DNA of 64,000 bases, from positions 23,195-87,194 of the forward strand of contig DASXGX010000103.1 of the NCBI GenBank assembly GCA_036488815.1, read 5' to 3'. The notes beneath the pieces were generated by a model. That model searched no databases. It worked only from the letters and a program-made list of their open reading frames with translations, and was not told the DNA's origin. Shown here one piece after another: positions 17,296 through 25,054 of the stretch; position 1 is the first letter of the stretch, and each line of letters opens with the position of its first letter. The DNA comes from Roseiarcus sp036488815. GTDB taxonomy: Bacteria > Pseudomonadota > Alphaproteobacteria > Rhizobiales > Beijerinckiaceae. The position numbers and the translations under genes were made by a program.

Positions 17296-18114
17296 TCAAC
17301 TGATATAGGTCACGCCATTGGTGTGGTTGACGTGTTGCAATACGGGATCCTCCGCGTGGACCGCGATGATATTCAATCCACCGGGGAAATAGCGATAGCC
17401 CAACTCGTCGAAGAATGCTTTGATCACTGTTTGATCGGATTTTAGAATCTCGACGAAAACTGCAGGCTTAAGCCGCTGCAATACCGATCGCGCCCCGCGC
17501 AACACGTCCACTTCCATCCCTTCGACATCGAGCTTGATGAGATCGACCCGTTCGAGACCGAGAGAATCGATGCTCGTTATTGGCACCGCGCTCCCAACCG
17601 AGGCGTCGTACGCAATGTTCTGCCCGATGTGCTCCGTGTTCTCTCGCTGCCGCAATTCAAGGCTGCCGAAACTGCCACGCGCGAAATAGTCCGGTTGTGG
17701 AACCATGAGCGTGCCGTCGCTCTCGCCAAGCGCGCAGAGCCTGGCGCGGGCGTTCAAGCAATTGTTCAGCGCGATGTTGCCCGCCAGCGCGTAGTAGATG
17801 ACCTCCTGCGCTTCAAAGCTGAGCACTTGTCCCCATCCGTGCATATGGCGCGCCCATTCGACCGTATGGACGCCGATGTTGGCGCCGCCGTCGATCGCAA
17901 CAACCCCATCGCCGTAGTAATGACGTCGTTGGGCGAGCAGCGCCAGGACGAAGCCGACTTCGCTCGCGTCATAGCTGGACTGCTGCAGGATCTGATGGCC
18001 GACGCCATAGGCGAAGTTCGACGCGGTGACGTTGTAGTCGTTGCGATTGACGATCATCGCGCCATGATTGGACGCCGCAAGTATAAAAGCGATTGGGCGG
18101 TGGGGGAATGTCAT
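17296..18114 (-). CDS. FkbM-family SAM-dependent methyltransferase
   Basis: About 272 residues. AIDGGANIGVHTVEWARHM is the SAM-binding loop; VLSFEAQEVIYYALAGNIALN, ITSIDSLGLERVDLIKLDVEG and GMEVDVLRGA follow in the FkbM order. Members O-methylate sugars or small molecules. It stands alone with no sugar-biosynthesis neighbours. The start is uncertain: ATG at 18114 (MTFPHRP) lacks a Shine-Dalgarno site, ATG at 18057 is an alternative, and the open frame runs on to 18315. Confidence 0.8.
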   Translation of the reverse strand: MTFPHRPIAFILAASNHGAMIVNRNDYNVTASNFAYGVGHQILQQSSYDASEVGFVLALLAQRRHYYGDGVVAIDGGANIGVHTVEWARHMHGWGQVLSFEAQEVIYYALAGNIALNNCLNARARLCALGESDGTLMVPQPDYFARGSFGSLELRQRENTEHIGQNIAYDASVGSAVPITSIDSLGLERVDLIKLDVEGMEVDVLRGARSVLQRLKPAVFVEILKSDQTVIKAFFDELGYRYFPGGLNIIAVHAEDPVLQHVNHTNGVTYIS

Positions 18115-18391
18115 TGGGAGGCGCGTCCTTTTCAGAAAGATTGGGAGCCGCACAGTCCCTTTGATGGGCGCGCCTCTCCGGCCAGAAACACCCTGAATTG
18201 TGCCAATTGGAGCTTGTCTCGGGCTTGTCGCCCTCCGGGCTGAGCGCCGTCGACTATTGACGCCATCCGCGTGTGAAACGCTCGACGGCCCAGCCGGGCC
18301 CTGCCTTCGCCTCACGGCGCCGTGGTCTCGCCTTCACCACGCCCGAATGATTGATGACAGGGACGCCGCTCAAAACAATGAGAGGCCAAAC

Positions 18392-18736
18392 ATGTCGATC
18401 GGACGACGCATGCGTGTGTTGGCGGCCTTTGCCGCGTTCATTCTTCCCGGCGCGGCTCACGCCGCCTCGGAAACGTCCTGGGACGGAACCTGGAGCGGTT
18501 TGCTCAACAACAGCGAGCCGGTTTCGGTGACGATTTCGGGAGGGAAGGTGGTCAGCTACGCGATCAGGGGCGGCCAGCCGTTCGACATCGGCTACAGCGA
18601 GGTTACCCGCAAGACCGTCTCCTTCGGCGACCACGCGAACTACGACGTGAAGATCACCAAAGTCGGCGGCGCTACCGCCTCGGGCTTCGCGCACAGCCCG
18701 ATGGGAGATGGCTTGGCCACGTTGAGGAGACAGTGA
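18392..18736 (+). CDS. small secreted hypothetical protein
   Basis: 114 residues with a signal peptide (MSIGRRMRVLAAFAAFILP, cleavage after AHA). The mature part starts SETSWDGTWSGLL and continues with beta-strand-like repeats (NNSEPVSVTISGGKVVSYAI). The WDGTW-G start suggests a small beta-barrel of lipocalin-like kind seen in many short periplasmic proteins, but I do not recognise the family. AGAGG lies 7 nt before the chosen ATG. Confidence 0.65.
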   Translation: MSIGRRMRVLAAFAAFILPGAAHAASETSWDGTWSGLLNNSEPVSVTISGGKVVSYAIRGGQPFDIGYSEVTRKTVSFGDHANYDVKITKVGGATASGFAHSPMGDGLATLRRQ

Positions 18737-18842
18737 CCGCGAGCGTGTCCGCGTTGCGCTCGCTTAGACGCTAACGAAATCGCAAGCTCACTTCGCTCTC
18801 GAAGCGCCGCCCCTTTTCGCCCGGCCGGCGTCGGCCGGGCGC

Positions 18843-18941
18843 TCATTTTGTGCTCATCGCGACGAGCCACGCCAGCACGATGGTGATCGTGATCAGCGAC
18901 GCGGTGATCGCTCGGACGGCTTCGAATTGCAACTCGGCCAT
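18843..18941 (-). CDS. 32-residue single-span membrane peptide
   Basis: Reads MAELQFEAVRAITASL, then a hydrophobic stretch ITITIVLAWLVAMSTK and a TGA stop. The N-terminal half is amphipathic, followed by about 14 hydrophobic residues. GAGG is 8 nt before the ATG. It stands on the same strand as the DUF3309 gene upstream (19021-19173), which fits a pair of tiny membrane proteins. No family is recognised. Confidence 0.45.
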   Translation of the reverse strand: MAELQFEAVRAITASLITITIVLAWLVAMSTK

Positions 18942-19020
18942 GACATGCCTCGCGCGGCGTGCAATGGAATCGTGCTGCCTCAACGCGACGACGGAGTCCC
19001 GGCAACGCAGCAAGCGCGCT

Positions 19021-19173
19021 TCAAAGGACGCCGAGCACCACGAGGATCAGCAGCAGGACGAGAAGCGCGCCAAGACCGCCTGAGGGGTAGTATCCCCATC
19101 CCCCGCTGTACGGCCACGTGGGCAGCGCGCCGACCAAGAGAACAATGATGATGATCAAAAGAAGGAGGCGCAT
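19021..19173 (-). CDS. DUF3309 small membrane protein
   Basis: 50 residues: a hydrophobic segment LLLLIIIIVLLVGALP, the family hallmark PTWPYSGGWGYYPSGG, and a second hydrophobic segment LGALLVLLLILVVLGVL. This is the DUF3309 layout, common in Hyphomicrobiales and often found near stress genes; the function is unknown. ATG at 19173 is preferred over an upstream ATG because AGGAAGG stands 6 nt upstream. Confidence 0.85.
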   Translation of the reverse strand: MRLLLLIIIIVLLVGALPTWPYSGGWGYYPSGGLGALLVLLLILVVLGVL

Positions 19174-19265
19174 GGAGACCTTCCTGAGGGCTTCCGGCAT
19201 GGAGCGTCCATTCAACGCGAAAAGTGCGGAATGGTTCCTTGCGCTTGGCCAAGTTGGAGATGATC

Positions 19266-19685
19266 ATGCGGCAGTTCACCCACGTGTTTGAGTTCAGAAC
19301 CGGCGCCCGCGGACTGCTGGAAATCACGCAGGACATCGAGCGCTTCGTTGCACAGTGTGGCGTCTCGACCGCGCTCCTGACTCTGTTCTGTCGGCACACC
19401 TCGGCTTCGCTACTCATTCAGGAAAATGCGGCGCGGGAGGTTCGGCGCGACCTCGAGGCGTTCTTCGAAAATCTCGCTCCGGAGGATCCTGCACGCTACG
19501 CGCATAGCGAAGAGGGGCCAGACGACATGCCCGCCCACATCCGTACGGCGTTGACCAACGTCCATCTCGCAATTCCCGTTATCGACGGGCGCCTCGCGCT
19601 CGGCGCGTGGCAAGGAATCTACCTTTTCGAGCATCGTCGGGCGCCACATCGCCGCATGATCGCGGCGCATCTGATCGGCGACTGA
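19266..19685 (+). CDS. YjbQ-family protein (secondary thiamine-phosphate synthase type)
   Basis: 139 residues. FELRTG-like opening (FEFRTGARGLLEITQDIERF), then LLTLFCRHTSASLLIQENA, HSEEGPDDMPAHIRTALT, and LGAWQGIYLFEHR. This is the YjbQ/UPF0047 signature with the conserved His, Glu and Asp cluster. Members have weak thiamine-phosphate synthase activity in E. coli complementation tests; the true role is unsettled. ATG 19266 is chosen for TTGGAG 6 nt upstream. Confidence 0.9.
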   Translation: MRQFTHVFEFRTGARGLLEITQDIERFVAQCGVSTALLTLFCRHTSASLLIQENAAREVRRDLEAFFENLAPEDPARYAHSEEGPDDMPAHIRTALTNVHLAIPVIDGRLALGAWQGIYLFEHRRAPHRRMIAAHLIGD

Positions 19686-19763
19686 ACCGAGCGGCCGGGA
19701 ACAATCGAAGAGCGCGAGCGTTTTCACACTGACGCCTCGGGTGTCGGAAACAGGAGAAAACGC

Positions 19764-20090
19764 ATGAAGGCCATTTGCTGCGCGGCCCTCGTCGCTGCAC
19801 TCATGCCATCGCTCGCTCTCGCGCAAAATGCAGGCGGCGCGGTCGGCGGCGCAATCGTCGGCGGCGTCGTGGGCGGACCAATTGGCGCAGGCGTGGGCGC
19901 GATCGTCGGCTCGACCCTGCCGGAGCGTCCCTCGGTCGTTTACGACCGGCCCGTCGTCGTCGGCGAGGCGCTTCCCGACGATTTTAGTTACTATCCCGTG
20001 CCGAACCACGGCGACTATAGCTACGTCATTGTCGACCACCACCGCGTGATCGTCGACCATCATCACCGCGTGGTGCGCGTGATCGAATGA
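19764..20090 (+). CDS. DUF1236-type secreted protein with glycine zipper
   Basis: 108 residues: a signal peptide (MKAICCAALVAALMPSLALA), a Gly-zipper stretch (GGAVGGAIVGGVVGGPIGAG), and a C-terminal DUF1236-like part (VVVGEALPDDFSYYPVPNHG, then DHHRVIVDHHHRVVRVIE). It is likely periplasmic or inserted in the outer envelope. Function unknown; family members are abundant in Hyphomicrobiales. AGGAG precedes the ATG by 7 nt. A hairpin-rich 140-bp gap separates it from the convergent LigD-type gene. Confidence 0.75.
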   Translation: MKAICCAALVAALMPSLALAQNAGGAVGGAIVGGVVGGPIGAGVGAIVGSTLPERPSVVYDRPVVVGEALPDDFSYYPVPNHGDYSYVIVDHHRVIVDHHHRVVRVIE

Positions 20091-20231
20091 CGCGGACCCG
20101 GCGAAGGATTCGCCGCCCCTAGGCAATACTTACATTGCGAAGAGCGTAGCGACGAAGCCATCTGTGCTTCGCGGGAGTCGATGTTTGACTCCTCCGCTAC
20201 GCTCGCAGAAGACGTTGGTTAGCAGCGTCTC

Positions 20232-21158
20232 TTACCGCGCTGCGGTGAGCACGGCCGTCGGGATCGTTTGCGCGCGGGTAAGAAATTCTCCCCACGGATC
20301 TGCGAGCACGACCGCGGTTTTGATCGTGTACTGCGCCGCGCTGCTCGCATCCTCGAGCGATCGCCAGGTCAGCGGCGTTGCGACCGGCGCCGTCGGGCGG
20401 GCGCGCAGCGACCACGGCAGGATCGCGGTCGAGCCCTTCTTGTTTCTCATCCAATCGATGAAGATGCGGCCGGTGCGGCGCGACTTGCTCATCGAAGCGA
20501 TGAAGCGCGCCGGCTCCTTTTCCGCCAGGCCGTGCGCGAAGGCGCGCGCGAAGGTCTCGACTTCGTCCGTCGTCAGCGAGCGGTCGAGCGGCGCGACGAC
20601 ATGCACACCCTTGCCGCCGCTCATCATCGGCCATGTCTTCACGTCGATCGCCTCGAGCCGTCGGGCGATATCCTGCGCGGCCGCCTTCACGTCGGCGAAG
20701 GAAACGCTCGGATCGGGATCGAGGTCGAAGATGAGGCGGTCCGGCTGGTCGAGCGAATCGATGCGGCTCATCCAGCCGTGGAACTCGACGCCGCCGAATT
20801 GCGCCGCCGTGCGAAGGCCTTCGGCGCCTTCGAGGGCCATATAGACTTTATCGCCTTCCGTCACGCGGATGACGCCTCGCTTCATAGCCGACGTCGGATG
20901 ACGTTGAAAAAACGTCTCGGTTTCGACGTTGTCGGGCGCGCGGATGATGCTGACGAGCCGCTGCTCGAGATAGGGCGTCATGCGTTCGGCGACGCGCGCG
21001 TAATAGCCGGCGACATCGCCTTTGGTCACGCCGTCGGACGGGAAGATCACGCGGTCGGCGTGCGTGATCGGCGTCGGCTCGGCGGCGCGCTGAGCGGCGG
21101 CGCGGGTGGCTCCACGGGAAGGCGTGATCGGCGGATTGCTTGGGTTCGAAGCCTTCAT
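20232..21158 (-). CDS. LigD-type polymerase-domain protein (NHEJ)
   Basis: 308 residues of the LigD polymerase domain (archaeo-eukaryotic primase fold), which adds ribonucleotides and fills gaps during non-homologous end joining. ITHADRVIFPSDGVTKGDVA starts the domain; DRLIFDLDPDPSVSF holds the two catalytic Asp residues, SGGKGVHVVAPLDRS the nucleotide-binding loop with the His, and SKSRRTGRIFIDWMRNKKG the DNA-contact end. There is no ligase domain in the protein. Its ATG overlaps the TGA of a ligase remnant (21155-21337) by ATGA, so it was once the second gene of a coupled ligase-polymerase pair. No Ku gene is in the window. Confidence 0.88.
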   Translation of the reverse strand: MKASNPSNPPITPSRGATRAAAQRAAEPTPITHADRVIFPSDGVTKGDVAGYYARVAERMTPYLEQRLVSIIRAPDNVETETFFQRHPTSAMKRGVIRVTEGDKVYMALEGAEGLRTAAQFGGVEFHGWMSRIDSLDQPDRLIFDLDPDPSVSFADVKAAAQDIARRLEAIDVKTWPMMSGGKGVHVVAPLDRSLTTDEVETFARAFAHGLAEKEPARFIASMSKSRRTGRIFIDWMRNKKGSTAILPWSLRARPTAPVATPLTWRSLEDASSAAQYTIKTAVVLADPWGEFLTRAQTIPTAVLTAAR

Positions 21159-21337
21159 GGGCGCATCCTCCCGCACGTCGGAAATCTCGCCTGTCGCATT
21201 TTCCCGTCGCCGGTCCAACCGCTGAAGCGAACCTCGGCTCGAAACGGTTCGGCGACAAACATCGCGCCGCGCGGCAGCTTCTCGGCGCTGACGGTTGTCT
21301 CCGGTGAAGATAGCCCCTCCAAAAACTTCTGACGGAG
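21155..21337 (-). pseudogene. remnant of an ATP-dependent DNA ligase (LigD ligase domain) C-terminus
   Basis: About 60 codons in one frame: LRQKFLEGLSSPETTVSAEK, then LPRGAMFVAEPFRAEVRFSG and WTGDGKMRQARF, ending in TGA. This matches the OB-fold end of LigD-type ATP-dependent ligases, whose hallmark is an 'xxVAEVxxxxWTxDGxLRxxxF' string. Upstream sequence in the same frame has no ligase similarity, so the catalytic nucleotidyltransferase domain is gone. Its stop overlaps the start of the polymerase-domain gene (ATGA), the usual coupling of intact pairs. Confidence 0.65.
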
Positions 21338-21526
21338 ACGGGCATGACGAGCGCCCTCGCGTCGGCGCGCCGCGCTACAGGAAGGGTCGCGCGACCCTGC
21401 TCCACGCACGAACGCGGAGTGGCAGGTTCAGGTTCCACTCTTAGCGGCGGCCGGAACTTTAAAGCCCTGCCGCCGTTTGTGGGCTATTGGCCTAACCCAT
21501 CTAGCCGGCGCCGGAGGCTGTGTTCG
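21338..21526. other. region between the ligase remnant and topoisomerase IB
   Basis: Contains the presumed promoter of the topoisomerase gene and the break point where the ligase gene was lost. An open plus-strand frame runs through from 21344 but has no recognisable content before 21527. No promoter match is strong enough to call. Confidence 0.4.
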
Positions 21527-22657
21527 TTGTACGCCGTTGCCGAAAAAACGCGAGTTGCGGTCGAAAGCGAGCCACTCGAACCGCCGAGCCCGGCCGACGA
21601 GCTGGTCTACGTCGACCAGAACGGACCGGGCTTCCGGCGCCGGCGCATCGGAAGATCCTTCGCATATTACGACGAGGACAACAAACTCATCCGCGACCCG
21701 GCGACGCTGCAGCGGATTCGCTCGCTCGCCATTCCGCCGGCCTACAACGACGTCTGGATCTCGCCGATCCCGGAGGGACATATCCAGGCGACCGGGCGCG
21801 ACGCACGCGGGCGCAAGCAATATCGCTACCACAAGCTGTGGAGCGAAATGTCGGACGCCGCGAAGTTCGACCGCATGGTGCAATTCGCGCGGGGCCTGCC
21901 GCGGTTGCGCGAACTCCTCGCCGCGGATCTTCGCGGGCCTGGGCTGTCGTTGCGCCGTGTCCTCGCCACGGTTGTGCGCCTCCTCGAGTCGACGCTCATT
22001 CGTGTCGGCAACGACGAGTACGCGCGACAGAATCAAAGCTTCGGCCTCACCACGCTCGACGGCAGCCATGTCGCGGTCGACGGCGCGAAGCTGCGTTTTG
22101 AATTCAAGGGCAAGAGCGGCAAGCTGTGGCGCCTCTCGGTGTCCGATCGCCGGATCGCGCGCATCATCCGCGAGTGCCAGGAATTGCCGGGGCAACGGTT
22201 GTTCCAGTATGTCGACGAGCGCGGCGCGCGTTTCGCGATCACCTCCGCCGACGTCAACGCCTATCTTCGCGAACTCAGCGGACAGGAGTTCACCGCCAAG
22301 GACTTTAGGACCTGGGCAGGCACGTGGCGCGCGGCGACGGCGCTCGCCAAGGCGCCGTCGTTCAAGAGCGCCTCCGAGGCCAAGCGCATCATTCGAAGCG
22401 TTATCGGAGACGTCGCGGCCAAGCTCGGCAACACGCCGACCGTTTGCCGCAAATCCTACGTTCATCCCGAAGTCGTCGCGGCTTTTCTGCGGGGTGAACT
22501 CGATCTGCCCACGGCTGCGGGCGCCGAGCGCGCCCAACACGAACTCACGTTGGAGGAGGAGAGCGTTCTCGCTTTCCTGGAAAATGTGTCGACGGCGCGG
22601 CCGATCGTCATTGCGGCCCTGACGCGACACGAACTTCAGCGTGGGGCTTCGAGGTAG
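21527..22657 (+). CDS. DNA topoisomerase IB
   Basis: A 376-residue poxvirus/eukaryote-type topoisomerase that relaxes supercoils by a 3'-phosphotyrosine nick. Visible are the N-terminal DNA-binding part (VYVDQNGPGFRRRRIGRSFA; LAIPPAYNDVWISP; HIQATGRDARGRKQYRYH), then the catalytic domain: RVGNDEYARQNQSFGLTTL, KDFRTWAGT with the catalytic Arg, and CRKSYVHP with the nucleophile Tyr. The TTG start at 21527 is chosen because GGAGG lies 9 nt upstream and the length fits bacterial members; no ATG fits. It is divergent from the NHEJ genes. Confidence 0.9.
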   Translation: MYAVAEKTRVAVESEPLEPPSPADELVYVDQNGPGFRRRRIGRSFAYYDEDNKLIRDPATLQRIRSLAIPPAYNDVWISPIPEGHIQATGRDARGRKQYRYHKLWSEMSDAAKFDRMVQFARGLPRLRELLAADLRGPGLSLRRVLATVVRLLESTLIRVGNDEYARQNQSFGLTTLDGSHVAVDGAKLRFEFKGKSGKLWRLSVSDRRIARIIRECQELPGQRLFQYVDERGARFAITSADVNAYLRELSGQEFTAKDFRTWAGTWRAATALAKAPSFKSASEAKRIIRSVIGDVAAKLGNTPTVCRKSYVHPEVVAAFLRGELDLPTAAGAERAQHELTLEEESVLAFLENVSTARPIVIAALTRHELQRGASR

Positions 22658-22715
22658 CGCGTCGCGACGCGCCGCCGTTGCGGCGACGCGGTCACAAATT
22701 TTCAAGGAGGTCGAT

Positions 22716-22907
22716 ATGGCCGGCGAAATCGAAGACGACAACATCCGTCCTCCGCCGCATTACCGCGAAGACGGGCCGCCGCAGGTCATTACCGCCGACA
22801 CGGCTCGACAAGGTCCGAAGGGGTCCCGGGTTTTCTGGGTGCTGGCCTTCAGTCTGGCGCTTGCGGTAATTGCATGGTTCGTCGTGGAATATTTCGGCCG
22901 GCCCTAG
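22716..22907 (+). CDS. small single-span membrane protein
   Basis: 63 residues: an acidic, Pro-rich cytoplasmic start (MAGEIEDDNIRPPPHYREDG), then one membrane segment (VFWVLAFSLALAVIAWFVVE) and a short tail. AAGGAGGTCGAT before the ATG is a near-ideal ribosome site, a strong sign that it is a real gene. It follows topoisomerase IB by 58 bp. No family recognised. Confidence 0.7.
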   Translation: MAGEIEDDNIRPPPHYREDGPPQVITADTARQGPKGSRVFWVLAFSLALAVIAWFVVEYFGRP

Positions 22908-22948
22908 CCCAATCGCCGCGCGTTACCCCAATGGCGCCCAGCGAAGGG

Positions 22949-22974
22949 CGGGGGGCCCCAAATCGCGCCCCCCG
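22949..22974. terminator. bidirectional terminator-like hairpin
   Basis: CGGGGGGC (22949-22956) and GCCCCCCG (22967-22974) form a perfect 8-bp stem with a 10-nt loop between the convergent genes at 22907 and 23069. There is no clear T-run. Confidence 0.45.
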
Positions 22975-23068
22975 AATTCGCGCTTCTCTCGGGCAGGACA
23001 GCCGCGAAGGTGAGCGAAGTGAGCTTCGACTCCCCCAACGGCTGGCGCCTTACAGCGGTGCGCGAAAA

Positions 23069-23269
23069 CTAAGTCTTCGGCGCCGAGTTGGGCTTCTCCT
23101 CGGGCGGCTTCGCCTTGCCGCCCTGATAGTCGTCGATTTCGGTCGCGTAAGGCTGCTTCGCGTCGCCGCCGGGCGCGCTCGGGTGAGCGTCGTCGCGCAC
23201 GTCGGCCGGCGCCGCGGGTCTAGTCTTCGCGGCGCCGGTTCGGCTTGGCTCTTTTCTGCGCACGGACAT
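23069..23269 (-). CDS. small hydrophilic hypothetical protein
   Basis: 66 residues, rich in Lys, Pro, Ala and Asp, with no hydrophobic segment and probably disordered: a basic start MSVRRKEPSRTG and a KQPYATEIDDYQGGKAKPPE segment near the end. AGGAG lies 8 nt before the ATG. It is downstream of the PRC-barrel gene on the same strand. No family recognised. Confidence 0.55.
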   Translation of the reverse strand: MSVRRKEPSRTGAAKTRPAAPADVRDDAHPSAPGGDAKQPYATEIDDYQGGKAKPPEEKPNSAPKT

Positions 23270-23313
23270 TGCGAGGCTCCTGGTCGAGCGCGGCTCTCGC
23301 CGCGCGCATCCGT

Positions 23314-23679
23314 CTAGATCCAATAAGGGCCGACGCCATAATAGTCGTGGAGCCTCGACTCGTAGGTTCGGTCGCCCCATTGCGGCGTCGCGTCGGCTGG
23401 ATAGGCCGGCGCCTTTTCGAGGTCGCTCTTCGAAACGTCGACGACATAGCCGCCGAGGGAGGTGTCGTATTTCAGGAGCTGCCACGGCAGAGGGCGATAG
23501 TCCTGGCCGATGCCGAGGAAACCGCCGAACGACATGATGGCGTATACGACCTTCCCGGCCGCTTTATCGATCATGACGTCCTGGATTTCGCCGATATGCT
23601 CGCTTTGCGGATTGTAGACCCTCGTGCCGGAGACTTTGCTTCCGGCGATGAGTGAAGAGGTTTCGTCGATTTTTTCCAT
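23314..23679 (-). CDS. PRC-barrel domain protein
   Basis: 121 residues. SLIAGSKVSGTRVYNPQSEH, then IGEIQDVMIDKAAGKVVYAI and GGFLGIGQDYRPLPWQLLKY, form one PRC-barrel, the small beta-barrel found in RimM and in photosynthetic reaction-centre H subunits and in many stress-related stand-alone proteins. The tail (YESRLHDYYGVGPYW) is typical of the stand-alone group. Role unknown. GAGGAG lies 10 nt before the ATG at 23679; the frame extends further upstream without family content. Confidence 0.85.
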   Translation of the reverse strand: MEKIDETSSLIAGSKVSGTRVYNPQSEHIGEIQDVMIDKAAGKVVYAIMSFGGFLGIGQDYRPLPWQLLKYDTSLGGYVVDVSKSDLEKAPAYPADATPQWGDRTYESRLHDYYGVGPYWI

Positions 23680-23840
23680 TGATCGCACTCCTCGATGTGC
23701 GCCCGGGCGAGCGCGCGTTGGCTTTAGAACACGGGATATGAGGAGAACGCGCGACAGCGGGGGCAGGTTCCGCCCGCCTGTTGCGGCGCAGTTGAAAACG
23801 CGGCAAACTCCCATCTCCTCACGCCCGGCACGAGGCCTCC

Positions 23841-24695
23841 ATGTCGGCATTCGAGCGCGCAGTTCTCCGCATCGATCGGCCTCAAATCCAGCAAGGCATG
23901 TCGGCGCAGCATCGCGTGCGCGCTTTGATGCCGGCGGCGATGCGCGGCGATTTCGCCGCCACCGATCCGTTTCTCGCCTTGATGGAGGATTGGTTCCCGC
24001 GCGGCGTGTTCGACAAACATCCCCATCGCGGCATCGAGACGGTGACCTATGTGCTCGAAGGTCGCCTCGACCACTACGACAATCAAGGCAACGCAGGTTC
24101 GATCCTTCCGGGCGACGCGCAATGGATGACCGCGGGCCGCGGACTCATCCATAACGAGATCCCTGCCGAGGGCGTCATCGCGCACACCTTGCAGCTTTGG
24201 GTCCATCTGCCGGCCGCGCATAAGATGGCGGAGCCGCGCTATCAGGATCTTCATGGCGACCTCGCGCCGATGCGACGCGAGCCCCGCGCGGAAGCGCGCG
24301 TCTTCTCGGGCGCGTCGGGTGGCATCGTTTCGTCGACCCGGAATTACGCGCCGGTGACGATGGTCGAATTCCGCCTTGATCCCGGCGGCTCGATCCGTCA
24401 GGACTTGCCTGCCGACTACAACGCGGTTCTCGTTCTTCTCTCCGGAGAGGCTTCGATCGGTCGCACCGAGGCGCACGCCGCGGGTGGCGACGTCGTCTGG
24501 CTTACTCGGCGCGAAGACACCTCACCCTCCGAGTTCACGATCAGCGCGCCGGAGCAATCGGTGCGCGCGCTGCTCTATGCCGGACGTCCCCTGCGCGAGC
24601 CTGTCGTCGCGCGCGGCCCCTTCGTGATGAACAGCGAAGCGGAAATCGAGCAGGCTTACGCCGACTATCGCGCCGGGCGCTTCGGTCGAGTTTAG
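23841..24695 (+). CDS. pirin-family protein
   Basis: 284 residues with two cupin domains. The N-terminal one has the pirin metal motif FDKHPHRGIETVTYVLEG with His and Glu ligands, and MTAGRGLIHNE carries the remaining ligands; the C-terminal cupin starts near YAPVTMVEFRLDPGGS. Some pirins are quercetin 2,3-dioxygenases and others are redox-sensing cofactors; the role here is unknown. Its promoter region is shared with the divergent PRC-barrel gene (161 bp between starts). Confidence 0.9.
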   Translation: MSAFERAVLRIDRPQIQQGMSAQHRVRALMPAAMRGDFAATDPFLALMEDWFPRGVFDKHPHRGIETVTYVLEGRLDHYDNQGNAGSILPGDAQWMTAGRGLIHNEIPAEGVIAHTLQLWVHLPAAHKMAEPRYQDLHGDLAPMRREPRAEARVFSGASGGIVSSTRNYAPVTMVEFRLDPGGSIRQDLPADYNAVLVLLSGEASIGRTEAHAAGGDVVWLTRREDTSPSEFTISAPEQSVRALLYAGRPLREPVVARGPFVMNSEAEIEQAYADYRAGRFGRV

Positions 24696-25054
24696 CCTAT
24701 CGAGTACAAACGCACGGGGCCTGCGCAAAAAAGCGGCATTCACAAAAGTTGATCCTACAAACAGGCGTGGCGCGTTGCTGCAAAAGAGCTCTCGGGAGCC
24801 CCCAGGAATCTGCGGTGCAGCAAGAATTCTAACGCGTTCATCGAACAAGGAAACAGGTCGCTTGAGCGCGTTCGCGGCGTGCGTCGCGAAGCGTCTTGCG
24901 ACAGCGCGTATCGCGCTCGATGTCGTCGACTCGCGCCATGAATCGACCGCCTTCTGGCGGTAGCGCAAGCCCGCTCCACGGCTTGCTTCTCGAACCCTTC
25001 GAGCAAAGCAAGCCGTGGAGCGAAGGGGGGCGGACGCGATGAAGGAAGATCGTC
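24696..25054. other. 359-bp non-coding region before the Gln/Gly-rich gene
   Basis: No supported gene. It holds a large perfect-stem hairpin at 24972-25022 (listed separately) and AT-richer sequence around 24710-24780. A TGGC...TGC match near 24765 has the wrong spacing for sigma-54. Confidence 0.5.
24972..25022. repeat. long two-part stem-loop in the leader of the Gln/Gly-rich gene
   Basis: CGCTCCACGGCTTGCTT (24972-24988) is perfectly complementary to 25006-25022, a 17-bp stem. Inside it CTCGAA pairs with TTCGAG around a CCC loop, with a 2-nt bulge. The structure ends 32 nt before the ATG at 25055. It could be a leader-RNA structure, a terminator of upstream transcription, or a mobile repeat. 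Confidence 0.6.

Noticed and set aside
24760..24782. TGGC...TGC string resembling a second sigma-54 promoter
   Set aside because: The GG and GC doublets are 9 nt apart, not 10, and no gene starts at a suitable distance.
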